A stretch of 64,000 nucleotides of DNA from positions 74,501 through 138,500 of the forward strand of contig CANMGU010000002.1 of the NCBI GenBank assembly GCA_947497455.1. Direction: 5' to 3'. Made by a program: the position numbers and the translations under genes. Each line of letters opens with the position of its first letter. Positions within the stretch are counted from its first letter, which is position 1. Source of the stretch: an uncultured Sphingomonadaceae bacterium (lineage in GTDB: Bacteria > Pseudomonadota > Alphaproteobacteria > Sphingomonadales > Sphingomonadaceae). This document shows positions 1-8,273 of this stretch, piece after piece. The notes below the pieces were generated by a model. It did not search any database and had not been told where the DNA came from. It worked only from the letters and a program-made list of their open reading frames with translations.

Positions 1-411
1 CTTGGCCTCCTTTACAAATGGAAAAACCTCGTCCTGCATCATCGCATGCCGGGTCAAGGCTGCTTCCAGCTGTGCCGACAAAAAGCGCTTTCGGGCCTCT
101 ATCAAAGCATCGTCGCTCGGCGGCAGCGCATCAAGACGCAGCATCAGGTCTACGATGCTATTGCCCAGTTCACGCATATCGCGGGGCTTTGCTTTGGCCG
201 CGTTCGCCCATTCGACCGGGCCATAATAAGCATCGACATAGCCGGCCTCTTGCTCCCCGAGCTCTAAGGTAAGTTCGACATAATCACGGCTGATCAAATC
301 CATGACCGAATCTGGTGCCGAAGTCGGCGCAGCTTGTGACGACGGCGGCGCGTAGCTGCAGGCACTCAGCAATATCGCCATTAGCCCGGCGGCTATGCAG
401 CCGATCCGCAT
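1..411 (-). CDS. Lipoprotein of unknown function, 3' part cut by window edge
   Basis: This minus-strand reading frame starts at 411 and runs off the left edge, so only the first 137 residues are visible. It begins with a lipoprotein signal peptide: a hydrophobic stretch ending in a lipobox LLSAC, with the lipidated cysteine at residue 18. A Pro/Ser/Ala-rich linker follows, then a largely helical acidic region containing the short motif DAYYGP near residue 58. The ATG overlaps the stop codon of nhaA as TGATG, so the two are probably translationally coupled. The protein should be anchored in the envelope. I do not recognise the family with certainty, and any enzymatic domain would lie in the missing part. 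Confidence 0.75.
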   Translation of the reverse strand, partial: MRIGCIAAGLMAILLSACSYAPPSSQAAPTSAPDSVMDLISRDYVELTLELGEQEAGYVDAYYGPVEWANAAKAKPRDMRELGNSIVDLMLRLDALPPSDDALIEARKRFLSAQLEAALTRHAMMQDEVFPFVKEAK

Positions 412-1661
412 CAGGATGCTTTGACTGGTTCAGCCACTGCCACTTCGTCCTCATCCTCATTGGGCTGAGGCGCAAAACGCAGGATAGAGAAACCGACGAT
501 TGCAGACAGGAATGAACCCATTAACACGCCAATTTTGGCTTCTTCTATCAACAGCGCTTCGCCCGGAAAGGCAAGTGCACCAATGAAAAGGCTCATGGTG
601 AAACCAATACCGCAGAGCATCGAAACCCCATAGACTTGCAGCCAAGTGGTGCCGCCAAGGCGCTGTGCAAAGCCGGTCTTTACCGCAATCCAGACACTCG
701 CAAAAATGCCGACCTGCTTGCCCAGAAACAGGCCAGCTGCAATACCAAGCGGTAGCGGTGCAAAAATTTGCTCTAGTCCAAGCCCTTCAAGCGACACCCC
801 GGCATTGGCAAAGCCAAATATCGGGACGATCATAAATGCGCTCCACGGCGCGATTCCATGTTCCAGCCTATGCAGCGGTGAATCCTCTGCATCCGGCGCA
901 CCCGGGGTCACAACGATCGGTATCACCATGGCCGCAAGCACGCCGGCGATGGTGGCATGTACACCCGATAGCAAAACCGCAAACCAGAGCAACAAGGCGA
1001 AGAACAGATAGGCTATCAATGACTTCACGCCAGCCTTGTTCATCGTGTACATTATACCCAATATCACAGCAGAAGCGAGCAAGGCTGCACCGTTAATTTC
1101 CGCCGTATAGACCAGCGCGATAATTGCCACGGCACCCATATCATCAACTATGGCAACCGTGACCAGGAACAGCTTCAGTGACGTCGGCGCCCGCGGTCCA
1201 AGCAGTGCCAGCACGCCAATGGCAAATGCAATATCCGTCGCTGCCGGAATCGCCCAGCCATTATAGAGTGCCGGCATATCGCGGACAATCGCGAGGTAAA
1301 TCAGCGCGGGAACCACCATACCTGCAGCTGCAGCCAAGACGGGTAAGCGCCGCCTTTCCCATGTATTGAGGCGGCCGTCGACAAATTCGCGTTTGATTTC
1401 GAGCCCGACCAGCAGGAAGAATATCGCCATCAGGCCATCATTAATCCATAAATGCGGGGTCATAGGGCCCAGCTTTTTCGACAATACCGGTCCCTTCAAT
1501 TCATGCAGAAAGTGGTGGTACATGTCATAAAGAGGGCTGTTCGCAACGATCATCGCCAAAGCGGCGGCGAACATCAGCAATATACCGCCCGCTGCTTCGC
1601 TTTCCAGAAAATTGCGCAGCGCTGAATCGGTTCCCGTTCGCGCTTGTTTCTCAGAGGACAT
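411..1661 (-). CDS. nhaA: Na+/H+ antiporter NhaA
   Basis: Electrogenic sodium/proton antiporter of the inner membrane that expels Na+ in exchange for H+ and so supports pH and salt homeostasis. At 416 residues it is slightly longer than the usual length, with about twelve hydrophobic segments. The ion-binding aspartates are visible: ATDIAFAIG around residue 143, and the adjacent pair in VDDMGAVAI at 173-174, corresponding to D133, D163 and D164 of the E. coli protein. The C-terminus is acidic and cytoplasmic. The start is the ATG at 1661. The stop overlaps the start of the following lipoprotein gene by one base, so the two form an operon. Confidence 0.97.
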   Translation of the reverse strand: MSSEKQARTGTDSALRNFLESEAAGGILLMFAAALAMIVANSPLYDMYHHFLHELKGPVLSKKLGPMTPHLWINDGLMAIFFLLVGLEIKREFVDGRLNTWERRRLPVLAAAAGMVVPALIYLAIVRDMPALYNGWAIPAATDIAFAIGVLALLGPRAPTSLKLFLVTVAIVDDMGAVAIIALVYTAEINGAALLASAVILGIMYTMNKAGVKSLIAYLFFALLLWFAVLLSGVHATIAGVLAAMVIPIVVTPGAPDAEDSPLHRLEHGIAPWSAFMIVPIFGFANAGVSLEGLGLEQIFAPLPLGIAAGLFLGKQVGIFASVWIAVKTGFAQRLGGTTWLQVYGVSMLCGIGFTMSLFIGALAFPGEALLIEEAKIGVLMGSFLSAIVGFSILRFAPQPNEDEDEVAVAEPVKAS

Positions 1662-1810
1662 AAAGGGCCTTTTGTTGATCCGTGGTTTCGGTCAACTCAT
1701 GCGCAGACGCGCTTCCAAAATCAAGGGGAACTATTGGTTTAATGTCTGGTCAATTTGTTGATTCAGCCTTTAGGCTAGCATCGGCAGGCGTCAAGCGAGG
1801 CCATTGACGA

Positions 1811-1842
1811 ACATGCCGCCGTCACTCTTGACAGCGGCATGT
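1811..1842. repeat. 9-bp perfect inverted repeat between TetR gene and nhaA
   Basis: ACATGCCGC at 1811-1819 is mirrored by GCGGCATGT at 1834-1842 with a 14-base loop. There is no T-run on either side, so it is not a classical intrinsic terminator. It could be an operator for nhaA expression or an mRNA hairpin behind the TetR gene. On the minus strand the repeat lies in a short open stretch ending in DGGMFVNGLA and a stop at 1791. This could also be a relic of a gene's 3' end, which would make the symmetry accidental. Confidence 0.4.
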
Positions 1843-1909
1843 CCAAATCGTCCTTACGCATGGTGTACGGATTTGAGCTTTGTCCAGCCAAATCAAATTT
1901 TCGAATGCG

Positions 1910-2578
1910 TTATGCGGCTTCTTGGCTGACCAGCGGCAACCGATTGAGATAGATATCGGCGATTTCCTTTGGGGTGAATACCGGTGGTTGTTTCAGGTTG
2001 GCCTCTGCCTTGCCATCATCGCCGACACAGGCGTTAATCGCAGACAAAAGCGATTCTGCCAACGGTTCTGGATCCGTATTTTCAATATCGCCCTTAAGCA
2101 TGAGACTAAGCAAGAAATGCTCAATCTTCAGTCGCAACGGTTCGTCGATCCGGTGCGCATATTGTTCTTCGATCCACCGAAAGGCCCGCCGGTCGCGAGC
2201 GCGAGAGGCTCTAAGCTCAAAGCTCTCCGGGGACAATAAAATTGCGATCCCAGCCTTGCAAAACCGGTGCAGCATTTTTTCGACGGGTTGATCCGTATCA
2301 AATTTGATCGACACCATAGCCAGATCTATTTTTTCAAATAATTCCAGCCGTGAAGCGCAATAGAGCTCTTCGCGATTGGCGAATTGATTATAGACGGTAC
2401 GACGGGAGACACCGGCTTCGGAAGCGACAGCTTCCATTGCAAACTCGTTAAAGCTCTGTTGGCGCAGCTTTCGCCGCGCGGCATCCAGGATCAACCGACG
2501 AGAGGATGCTGGACGCCATGCTGATCCCTCAGCACTCACATCTAGCTTCGGATCCATTGATTTCATTTTGGTTGCCAT
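1910..2578 (-). CDS. TetR/AcrR family transcriptional regulator
   Basis: Predicted one-component repressor of 222 residues. After a short basic N-terminal extension, the region at about residues 27-73 has the TetR helix-turn-helix, including AVASEAGVSRRTVYNQF. The rest is a helical ligand-binding and dimerisation domain without recognisable ligand residues. The start at 2578 is supported by GGAGCG about six bases upstream. Its target is not evident. Its own promoter region carries a heptamer direct repeat (2643-2659) that may be an autoregulatory operator. nhaA lies downstream in the same direction, about 250 bases away, so it is probably transcribed independently. Confidence 0.9.
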   Translation of the reverse strand: MATKMKSMDPKLDVSAEGSAWRPASSRRLILDAARRKLRQQSFNEFAMEAVASEAGVSRRTVYNQFANREELYCASRLELFEKIDLAMVSIKFDTDQPVEKMLHRFCKAGIAILLSPESFELRASRARDRRAFRWIEEQYAHRIDEPLRLKIEHFLLSLMLKGDIENTDPEPLAESLLSAINACVGDDGKAEANLKQPPVFTPKEIADIYLNRLPLVSQEAA

Positions 2579-2642
2579 TTTTTACGCTCCTGTATCACTA
2601 TCGGCCGGGGGGTCGGCCTTTAAACTGCACGAATGAGGTTAC

Positions 2643-2659
2643 GTAAAATGATGTAAAAT
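2643..2659 (-). promoter_or_regulatory. Candidate TetR operator: ATTTTAC heptamer repeated with 10-bp period
   Basis: Read on the minus strand, ATTTTAC occurs twice exactly ten bases apart (GTAAAAT on the plus strand at 2643-2649 and 2653-2659), next to a TTACGTAA palindrome at 2639-2646. It lies about 65-80 bases upstream of the TetR-family start codon. Spacing of one helical turn and proximity to a regulator gene suggest an autoregulatory binding site. This is inference from position and symmetry only. Confidence 0.35.
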
Positions 2660-3035
2660 TTCTTGCGCTATTCTACGAAGAGCGGCCAAGAACCGACAAA
2701 AATCACAAAGTAGCAACAAACGACCTGCTGAACCAAATGAACGACCCGCGCAGATGGTTTCGCTAGGTTTCGTCCGGATGCATAACGACGGTCATGGGCA
2801 CAGTGCGTAGATATCGGAGCGGCAGAATTGATTTTCTGAGCCCTGTTCTTTCTTCTGACGCCAATGGCGGGGCCCGAACATACTCTGCAATTGTAGGGAT
2901 GATCCAATTGTGGGCAATATCCCGTCATCATACCGGAATCTGTGATGAATTACCCGCTGTTGTTCAGCCAAGTGTAATCCCCGCGGACTTATCCTCTGTC
3001 TTTCCGTGGACCAACAATTCCCTCAGGCTCAGACA
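2660..3035. other. Non-coding stretch between TetR gene and response regulator
   Basis: No convincing gene is seen here. Reading frames on both strands are short and have poor codon character. The region must contain the promoter of the response regulator that starts at 3036 (or at the alternative GTG at 3006). No sensor kinase gene or fragment is recognisable. Confidence 0.5.
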
Positions 3036-3839
3036 ATGACCCCGATCACTGTGCTGATTAGCGATGACGAGCCGCTGGCCGTCTCCCGCTTGGCGGAACT
3101 TGTCAACAGGATGGACGAGGTGTCTCTGATTGGGGAAGCCGCTGATGGCAGGGAAACCCTGGCGCTCATTGAAAAACTAAATCCCAATGTGATTTTGCTT
3201 GATATTGAAATGCCGCTTCTGGACGGATTTGATGTCATTGAACATCTTACATCCTCTCTCCACGATCAAGCCAGCCGCATTCCGCTCGTCATCTTCATAA
3301 CCGCATATCCGCAATTTGCCGTCCGTGCGTTCGAAACCGGGGCACTTGATTTTATTCCAAAGCCTGTGCGCTATGCCCGCTTGGTCGAAGCCATCGACCG
3401 AGCCCGGGTTGCTTATGCCGATCGCGAAGCACGCAACCGGCTCGCACTTTTGGGAAAGACGCTCAACGAACTGAGGCAGGAACGCTCCAAAGCGCTCGAT
3501 GATGATCATTACCTTTGGGTCCCTCGTCACGGTGAAACGGTGCGCGTGGATTGTGACCGGATAGACTGGATAAAAGCCGAGGGCGAATATGTGCGCCTCC
3601 ATGCCGAAGAAAAATCCTATCTGTATCGCCAGATGATCGGAGACTTCGTTTCCCGCAACGCCGCCATTGGCTTTCTGCGCGTACACCGTTCCGCAGCAGT
3701 AAACGTCTCTCGTATCGTCGCCATAAGACGAAACAGCAATGGCGCTAGAATAGTGCGGTTAAGCACCGGCGATGAAGTCCCGGTAGGCCGAAAATATGCC
3801 AAAGAATTGATGGCGATTATCTCTCCGGATATCGAATAA
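3036..3839 (+). CDS. LytTR-type response regulator
   Basis: Two-component response regulator of the LytR/AlgR class, 267 residues from the ATG at 3036. Residues 5-125 form the receiver domain: acidic pocket DDE at 10-12, phosphoacceptor D56 in LLDIEMP, the conserved Thr in FITAYP and the Lys in IPKPV. The C-terminal part, from about residue 160, is a LytTR DNA-binding domain (IDWIKAEGEYVRLH, FLRVHRSAAVNV). An upstream in-frame GTG at 3006 would add ten residues; I prefer the ATG because it starts directly at the receiver fold. No histidine kinase is adjacent. The gene lies 191 bases upstream of a co-directional TonB receptor, a plausible but unproven target. Confidence 0.92.
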   Translation: MTPITVLISDDEPLAVSRLAELVNRMDEVSLIGEAADGRETLALIEKLNPNVILLDIEMPLLDGFDVIEHLTSSLHDQASRIPLVIFITAYPQFAVRAFETGALDFIPKPVRYARLVEAIDRARVAYADREARNRLALLGKTLNELRQERSKALDDDHYLWVPRHGETVRVDCDRIDWIKAEGEYVRLHAEEKSYLYRQMIGDFVSRNAAIGFLRVHRSAAVNVSRIVAIRRNSNGARIVRLSTGDEVPVGRKYAKELMAIISPDIE

Positions 3840-4030
3840 CAATATTTTTATTATCAGTGATGTAAGATCTTATTCTTCATAGCTAGCGATATATATTCAC
3901 ACAATTGTGCACTCACCGTTGCAACAATTCGCCATCTATTTATTAATATTCAAATTTCTGTCATATTTAATTGCTGAACCGCTCTTTCTATTTATTTGGT
4001 TGCCCCTGTATTTAACCATGGGAGCCAGCG

Positions 4031-6895
4031 ATGCGGCCGAATTTCAGAACTCAAACCTTACGCAAATGCCTAACTTCAGCGGCGGTAGTCGCTGTTGCTA
4101 TCTCAGCAACGGCAGCCAAAGCGCAAGATCAGGAAGGTGCAGAAAGCGATGAAGCCACAGACGTGATTGTCGTTACAGGGTCTAGAATTACCGATCCCAA
4201 TCTGGAGCTGTCCAGTCCAGTTACCGTGCTGGGTCGCGATCAAATTGACCTTGCCCCCTCATTGACAGCGGAAGAGTTGATCAGGGATTTGCCCGGAGTT
4301 GTTGCTGGCATTGGCTCATCAGTCAATAATGGCAATGACGGTTCGTCGGAGGTCAACCTTCGTGGACTGGGAAGCAATCGCAACCTTGTCCTGATTGACA
4401 ATAGCCGTGTGGTACCAGCCGGACTAACGGGTGTTACCGATACCAATGTTATTCCGCTGGCCTTAGTAGAGCGAGTTGATATCGTGACCGGAGGTGCTGG
4501 GACGGTATATGGTGCGGATGCGATATCCGGTGTGGTCAATTTCGTGTTGAAACGGGATTTTGAAGGCGCTGAAATCTCAGCCAGCTATGGCCTTACAGAA
4601 AGCAGTGATGCTGGTGTATTCCGCACCGATTTGACCATCGGCGGCAATTTTGCAGACGATCGCGGCAATGCTGTCCTGAACATCGGATATCACAGTTCCG
4701 ATCCGCTGTTCCAGGCCGATCGCAGCTTTGGTGTCGACTCGATCAGTTCGGTCTCCGGCAATGCTCTCGGATCCGGAACATCGGTTCCAACTGCCATCAA
4801 CGGGATGCAATATGATCCAGATACAGACTCTTTGGTCGCACCGTTCAACACGTTCAACTTCAATCCGTTCAATCTCTATCAAACGCCGCTGGAGCGGATC
4901 AACATATTCGGTGCTGCTCATTTTGAAGTTGCTGATGGCATTGAAGTTTACGGCAAAGGGCTGTTTTCCAACAATAAGGTTGATATTCGGGCAGCGCCAT
5001 CAGGACTCTTTGGTACGACCTATAATCTCCCGCTCAGCAATCCTTTCCTGACCGACAACCTCCGCAACCAGATATGTGCCCAGCAGGGCGTCGGAATCTC
5101 ACAGGCAGACTGTGACGCAGCGGCTGGTGTTACCGATCCCAGCGATCCTGCATTTCGTGCTCCGGCGGTGACAATCAATCGTCGGTTGGTTGAACAGGGC
5201 AATCGCGAGGAAACCATCGAATCCAACGTATTTCAGATTGAAGCCGGTGTTCGCGGTACGATAGTCGATAATATCGAATGGGATGTCCACGCCACGCATG
5301 GCCAGTCCGAACGTGTCCGTAGTCAGAGGAATAATGGCTTGCGATCTCGCGTTCAGCAATCGCTTTTCGCTATTGATGCGGATAATTGTGTGGATCCATC
5401 CAATGGCTGTGTACCGATCAATCTATTCGGACCAACCGGTCAGGATATCTCCCCGGATTTCGCCGCTTTCTCGGCGCCGCCAGTATCTCTGACGACAAAA
5501 ACCGAATTGACCGTAGTTACCGGTTCGGTTTCCGGTGATGCGGGCTTTGCTTTACCTTGGGCCGGTACGCCCCTCAACTTTGCCCTTGGCGTTGAGTATC
5601 GTGAGAATATTGCATCGATTAACCCGGATATTGCGACTGGGACGGTCGATGAAGTCCTTGGGAATGGTGAAGCGTTTGTGGCCCAATCCGGTCGCTATAG
5701 CGTGAAGGAAGTCTTTGGGGAAATCGTTGCGCCCATTGTCGAAGATCGGCCATTTTTCAAAAGCCTGACGCTTGAGCTTGGCGGTCGCTATTCCGATTAT
5801 TCCAATACGGGCGGTAATTTCACCTGGAAAGCCGGCGGTAGCTGGGAACCAGTGGATGGTCTGAAACTGCGCGGCATCTATCAACGCGCGGTGCGGTCTC
5901 CCAATATCGAAGAGCTTTTTGAGCCTCCGGTGACTGGACTGGACAATCTCGCTGTTGACCCGTGTGCTGGTGCCAATCCCGTTGGGAATGCTGAACTCAC
6001 CGCTATATGTATTGCGCAAGGTGCCCCCGCCGGCACTATTGGTTCCATTCCAGCCCCGTCCGCGAGCCAAATCAACTTTACCGGCGGCGGTAACCCCGAT
6101 CTGGATGTTGAAAAAGCCACGACCATTACTTTTGGCGCAATTATCCAGCCCGCCATAATTCCTGGCCTGACAGTGTCGGTCGACTATTACGACATTGAGA
6201 TCAAAGACGCCATTTCGCGGACAACAGTGGGGGATGTTATCCAGCCCTGTTTCAATCCGCCCAATGCCAGTGATCCTGCCTGTGCGCTGGTTGTTCGCAA
6301 CCCCCTGAACGGCAGTCTGAACGGCGGGGCAAGCGATACGCCCGGCCTTCTGCTAGAATTGACCAATCTGGGACGATTGGAAACATCGGGAATTGATTTC
6401 AACATCAGCTATAGCCGGGATCTCGATTTCGCGACCCTCGGATTGCAAGTGAACGGGAACTACACGTTCGACCGAAAGTTCCAGGCCACACCGGACAGCG
6501 TAAATCGCGAATGTGTCGGCTTCTACAGTGTCAATTGTGAAAGCATTCAGCCGGAATTCCAGACAAACAGCCGGATTTCACTATCGCGCGAGGAAGGCTC
6601 CATTTCCTTGGGTTGGAAATATATTTCCAGTCAGGAAGTCGAGACGTCTTTGCAAGGCAGCTTTCTTCCCGAATTCGAAAGCATCGGTTCCTATAATATC
6701 TTCGATCTGGTGCTGCAGACAACGCTTATGGACACGCTGGATTTGACATTCGTGGTCGACAATCTGTTCGACAAGAAACCGCCGCTGGTTGGCAATACAA
6801 TTGGAGCAACCGAGTTTAACAGCGGCAATACATATCCATCAACATATGATGCTCTGGGACGTCGCTATACAATTGGCGCGAAGCTTACTTTCTAA
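4031..6895 (+). CDS. TonB-dependent outer-membrane receptor
   Basis: Outer-membrane active transporter of 954 residues driven by TonB/ExbBD. A signal peptide covers roughly residues 1-31 and ends in AAKAQ. The TonB-box region is around DVIVVTGSR (44-52), followed by the plug domain (LIRDLPGV, VNLRGLGSNRNLVLID, VERVDIVTGGAGTVYGADAISGVVNFV). The rest is a 22-strand barrel ending in aromatic residues (GAKLTF), as usual for barrel insertion. It belongs to the large sphingomonad and Xanthomonas-type receptors with many cysteine-containing loops, and is not closely similar to the duplicated pair at 35-41 kb. The substrate cannot be told from sequence. It is preceded by GGAG eight bases from the ATG and followed by a strong terminator. 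Confidence 0.95.
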   Translation: MRPNFRTQTLRKCLTSAAVVAVAISATAAKAQDQEGAESDEATDVIVVTGSRITDPNLELSSPVTVLGRDQIDLAPSLTAEELIRDLPGVVAGIGSSVNNGNDGSSEVNLRGLGSNRNLVLIDNSRVVPAGLTGVTDTNVIPLALVERVDIVTGGAGTVYGADAISGVVNFVLKRDFEGAEISASYGLTESSDAGVFRTDLTIGGNFADDRGNAVLNIGYHSSDPLFQADRSFGVDSISSVSGNALGSGTSVPTAINGMQYDPDTDSLVAPFNTFNFNPFNLYQTPLERINIFGAAHFEVADGIEVYGKGLFSNNKVDIRAAPSGLFGTTYNLPLSNPFLTDNLRNQICAQQGVGISQADCDAAAGVTDPSDPAFRAPAVTINRRLVEQGNREETIESNVFQIEAGVRGTIVDNIEWDVHATHGQSERVRSQRNNGLRSRVQQSLFAIDADNCVDPSNGCVPINLFGPTGQDISPDFAAFSAPPVSLTTKTELTVVTGSVSGDAGFALPWAGTPLNFALGVEYRENIASINPDIATGTVDEVLGNGEAFVAQSGRYSVKEVFGEIVAPIVEDRPFFKSLTLELGGRYSDYSNTGGNFTWKAGGSWEPVDGLKLRGIYQRAVRSPNIEELFEPPVTGLDNLAVDPCAGANPVGNAELTAICIAQGAPAGTIGSIPAPSASQINFTGGGNPDLDVEKATTITFGAIIQPAIIPGLTVSVDYYDIEIKDAISRTTVGDVIQPCFNPPNASDPACALVVRNPLNGSLNGGASDTPGLLLELTNLGRLETSGIDFNISYSRDLDFATLGLQVNGNYTFDRKFQATPDSVNRECVGFYSVNCESIQPEFQTNSRISLSREEGSISLGWKYISSQEVETSLQGSFLPEFESIGSYNIFDLVLQTTLMDTLDLTFVVDNLFDKKPPLVGNTIGATEFNSGNTYPSTYDALGRRYTIGAKLTF

Positions 6896-6912
6896 GCGCG
6901 CCTGGAAATGAA

Positions 6913-6943
6913 AAAGGCGGCCGTTATTCTCACGGCCGCCTTT
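6913..6943. terminator. Bidirectional intrinsic terminator
   Basis: A 12-bp perfect stem, AAAGGCGGCCGT paired with ACGGCCGCCTTT, with a 7-base loop at 6925-6931. It is flanked by A residues on the left and T residues on the right. It sits between the converging TonB-receptor gene and SDR gene and can serve both. Confidence 0.9.
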
Positions 6944-6976
6944 CTTATGCTTATATGATATGGCAATAACTGCGCA

Positions 6977-7753
6977 CTAGGGTCGTGAGATCATCCCGCC
7001 ATCCAATGCAATTGTTTGCCCCACCAACCATGATGATGCTCTGGAGCACAGATAAAGCGCCGTGCCAGCAATATCTTCCGGTGCACCCATACGTCCTCTA
7101 GGAATCTGGGCAATAGCCATTTTGGTCATCCCGTCATTCTCGACTATCTGTTTGGTCATATTGCTTGGGAAAAAGCCCGGCGCGATGGCATTCACATTGA
7201 TGTTATAGGATGCAAGATCGGTCGCAAGATGCTCGGTCAAGTGAATCACTCCGGATTTGCTTGCGGAATAGGCATAGGTGGGCATGCCGGAATTTCGGAT
7301 GCCATTGATCGACGCGATATTGATTACCCGCGCAGGATCATCTGGATTGCCCGAAGCCTTGAGTAGCGGCAGGAATTTTTGGGTTGCGAAGAATATCGCC
7401 TTGATATTGATATCCATGACTTTGTCCCAGCCCTTTTCAGGAAAGTCCTCGACCGGTGCAGCCCAGTTGGCGCCAGCATTGTTGATCAGGATGTCGACCT
7501 TATTTTCTCGCTCGCTCACGGCCGCAACGAAGCTTTCAATACCCTCGACATTGGATAAGTCAGCCGGAATGGCGATACACTCACCCAGTTCGGAAAGCTC
7601 TTCGGCCATCGCCATCAGCCGCTCTTCCTTGCGGGCGGTGATATAGACTTTGGCGCCGTTCTCAACCAGACCACGTGCCATCATAGCGCCGATACCGCTT
7701 GATCCTCCCGAGACAACCGCCACTTTTCCGCTCACGTCAAATAGGTTCTTCAT
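6977..7753 (-). CDS. Short-chain dehydrogenase/reductase (SDR)
   Basis: Classical SDR oxidoreductase of 258 residues, cytoplasmic and NAD(P)-dependent. The cofactor glycine motif is SGGSSGIG at 15-22, NNAG is at 91-94, the catalytic Ser is about 148, and the YxxxK pair is Y162/K166. The C-terminus (VGQTIALDGGM) is typical of 3-oxoacyl-[ACP]/acetoacetyl-CoA reductase-like members. ARK right after the second strand hints at NADP(H) preference. The gene stands alone between the terminator at 6913-6943 and a roughly 290-base gap before tRNA-Tyr. Its substrate cannot be predicted. Confidence 0.92.
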   Translation of the reverse strand: MKNLFDVSGKVAVVSGGSSGIGAMMARGLVENGAKVYITARKEERLMAMAEELSELGECIAIPADLSNVEGIESFVAAVSERENKVDILINNAGANWAAPVEDFPEKGWDKVMDINIKAIFFATQKFLPLLKASGNPDDPARVINIASINGIRNSGMPTYAYSASKSGVIHLTEHLATDLASYNINVNAIAPGFFPSNMTKQIVENDGMTKMAIAQIPRGRMGAPEDIAGTALYLCSRASSWLVGQTIALDGGMISRP

Positions 7754-8005
7754 ATGCTCTCCTGTATCCTGATCTCACTTGAAGCTTCCTTTCCACAGCC
7801 GGACAAACTTGTCACCTATGATGAGCGTTTGGGATGCATATGAAACGGATCGCACCTACTGGAGCTATGTCGAGACCTAGTGACGCCTGATGGGCCCGTT
7901 TCGGCAATGGCACAGAGTTTTTCCGCTAACAATTTGGCATATCGGCCAAGAGACGTTTCTGCTGTTTGGAAGACGTTTTTACTTAGTCAGACCGCCCTTG
8001 CTGAC

Positions 8006-8034
8006 GCTGATAGCGCAGATCGAATCTGCTCAGC
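8006..8034 (-). other. Hairpin immediately 3' of tRNA-Tyr
   Basis: GCTGA (8006-8010) pairs with TCAGC (8030-8034), and inside it GCAGAT (8015-8020) pairs with ATCTGC (8024-8029) around a 3-base loop. It begins six bases after the encoded CCA end of the tRNA. It may protect or define the 3' end of the tRNA precursor or contribute to termination. There is no downstream U-run on the tRNA strand. Confidence 0.4.
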
Positions 8035-8039
8035 AAAAA

Positions 8040-8125
8040 TGGTGGACAGGATAGGATTCGAACCTATGTACGCTTGCGCGGGCAGATTTACAGTCTGCTG
8101 CCTTTAACCACTCGGCCACCTGTCC
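8040..8125 (-). tRNA. tRNA-Tyr (GTA anticodon)
   Basis: On the minus strand the sequence folds as a type II tRNA. The acceptor stem is GGACAGG paired with CCTGTCC, the anticodon loop is CTGTAAA with anticodon GTA, there is an extended variable arm, and the T-loop is GTTCGAATC. The 3' CCA is encoded in the DNA (TGG at 8040-8042). At 86 nt including CCA it has the normal length for bacterial tRNA-Tyr. Confidence 0.97.
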
Positions 8126-8273
8126 ATTTGGTTGCCTGTCTTGACCGTTTTTCGGCAAGATGCGGCTCAATGACGAAAGCATCGCCCAGTGTCAATGCCT
8201 GCCCACTCAAAATCACATATTTACCGTGCAAAAAAAAGGATGTGCCATCACGGTCGAGCCGTTAAGGAGCGAT

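Noticed and set aside
2668..2931. Minus-strand frame of 87 codons upstream of the TetR gene
   Set aside because: Cysteine- and Arg-rich with no conserved pattern; occupies the likely promoter region.
2794..3039. Plus-strand frame of 81 codons ending in an ATGA overlap with the response-regulator start
   Set aside because: The overlap is suggestive, but the sequence shows no domain, no ribosome-binding site and low coding character. Kept as a note only.
7880..8107. Plus-strand frame of 75 codons running into tRNA-Tyr
   Set aside because: It overlaps the tRNA gene on the other strand and has no start signal.
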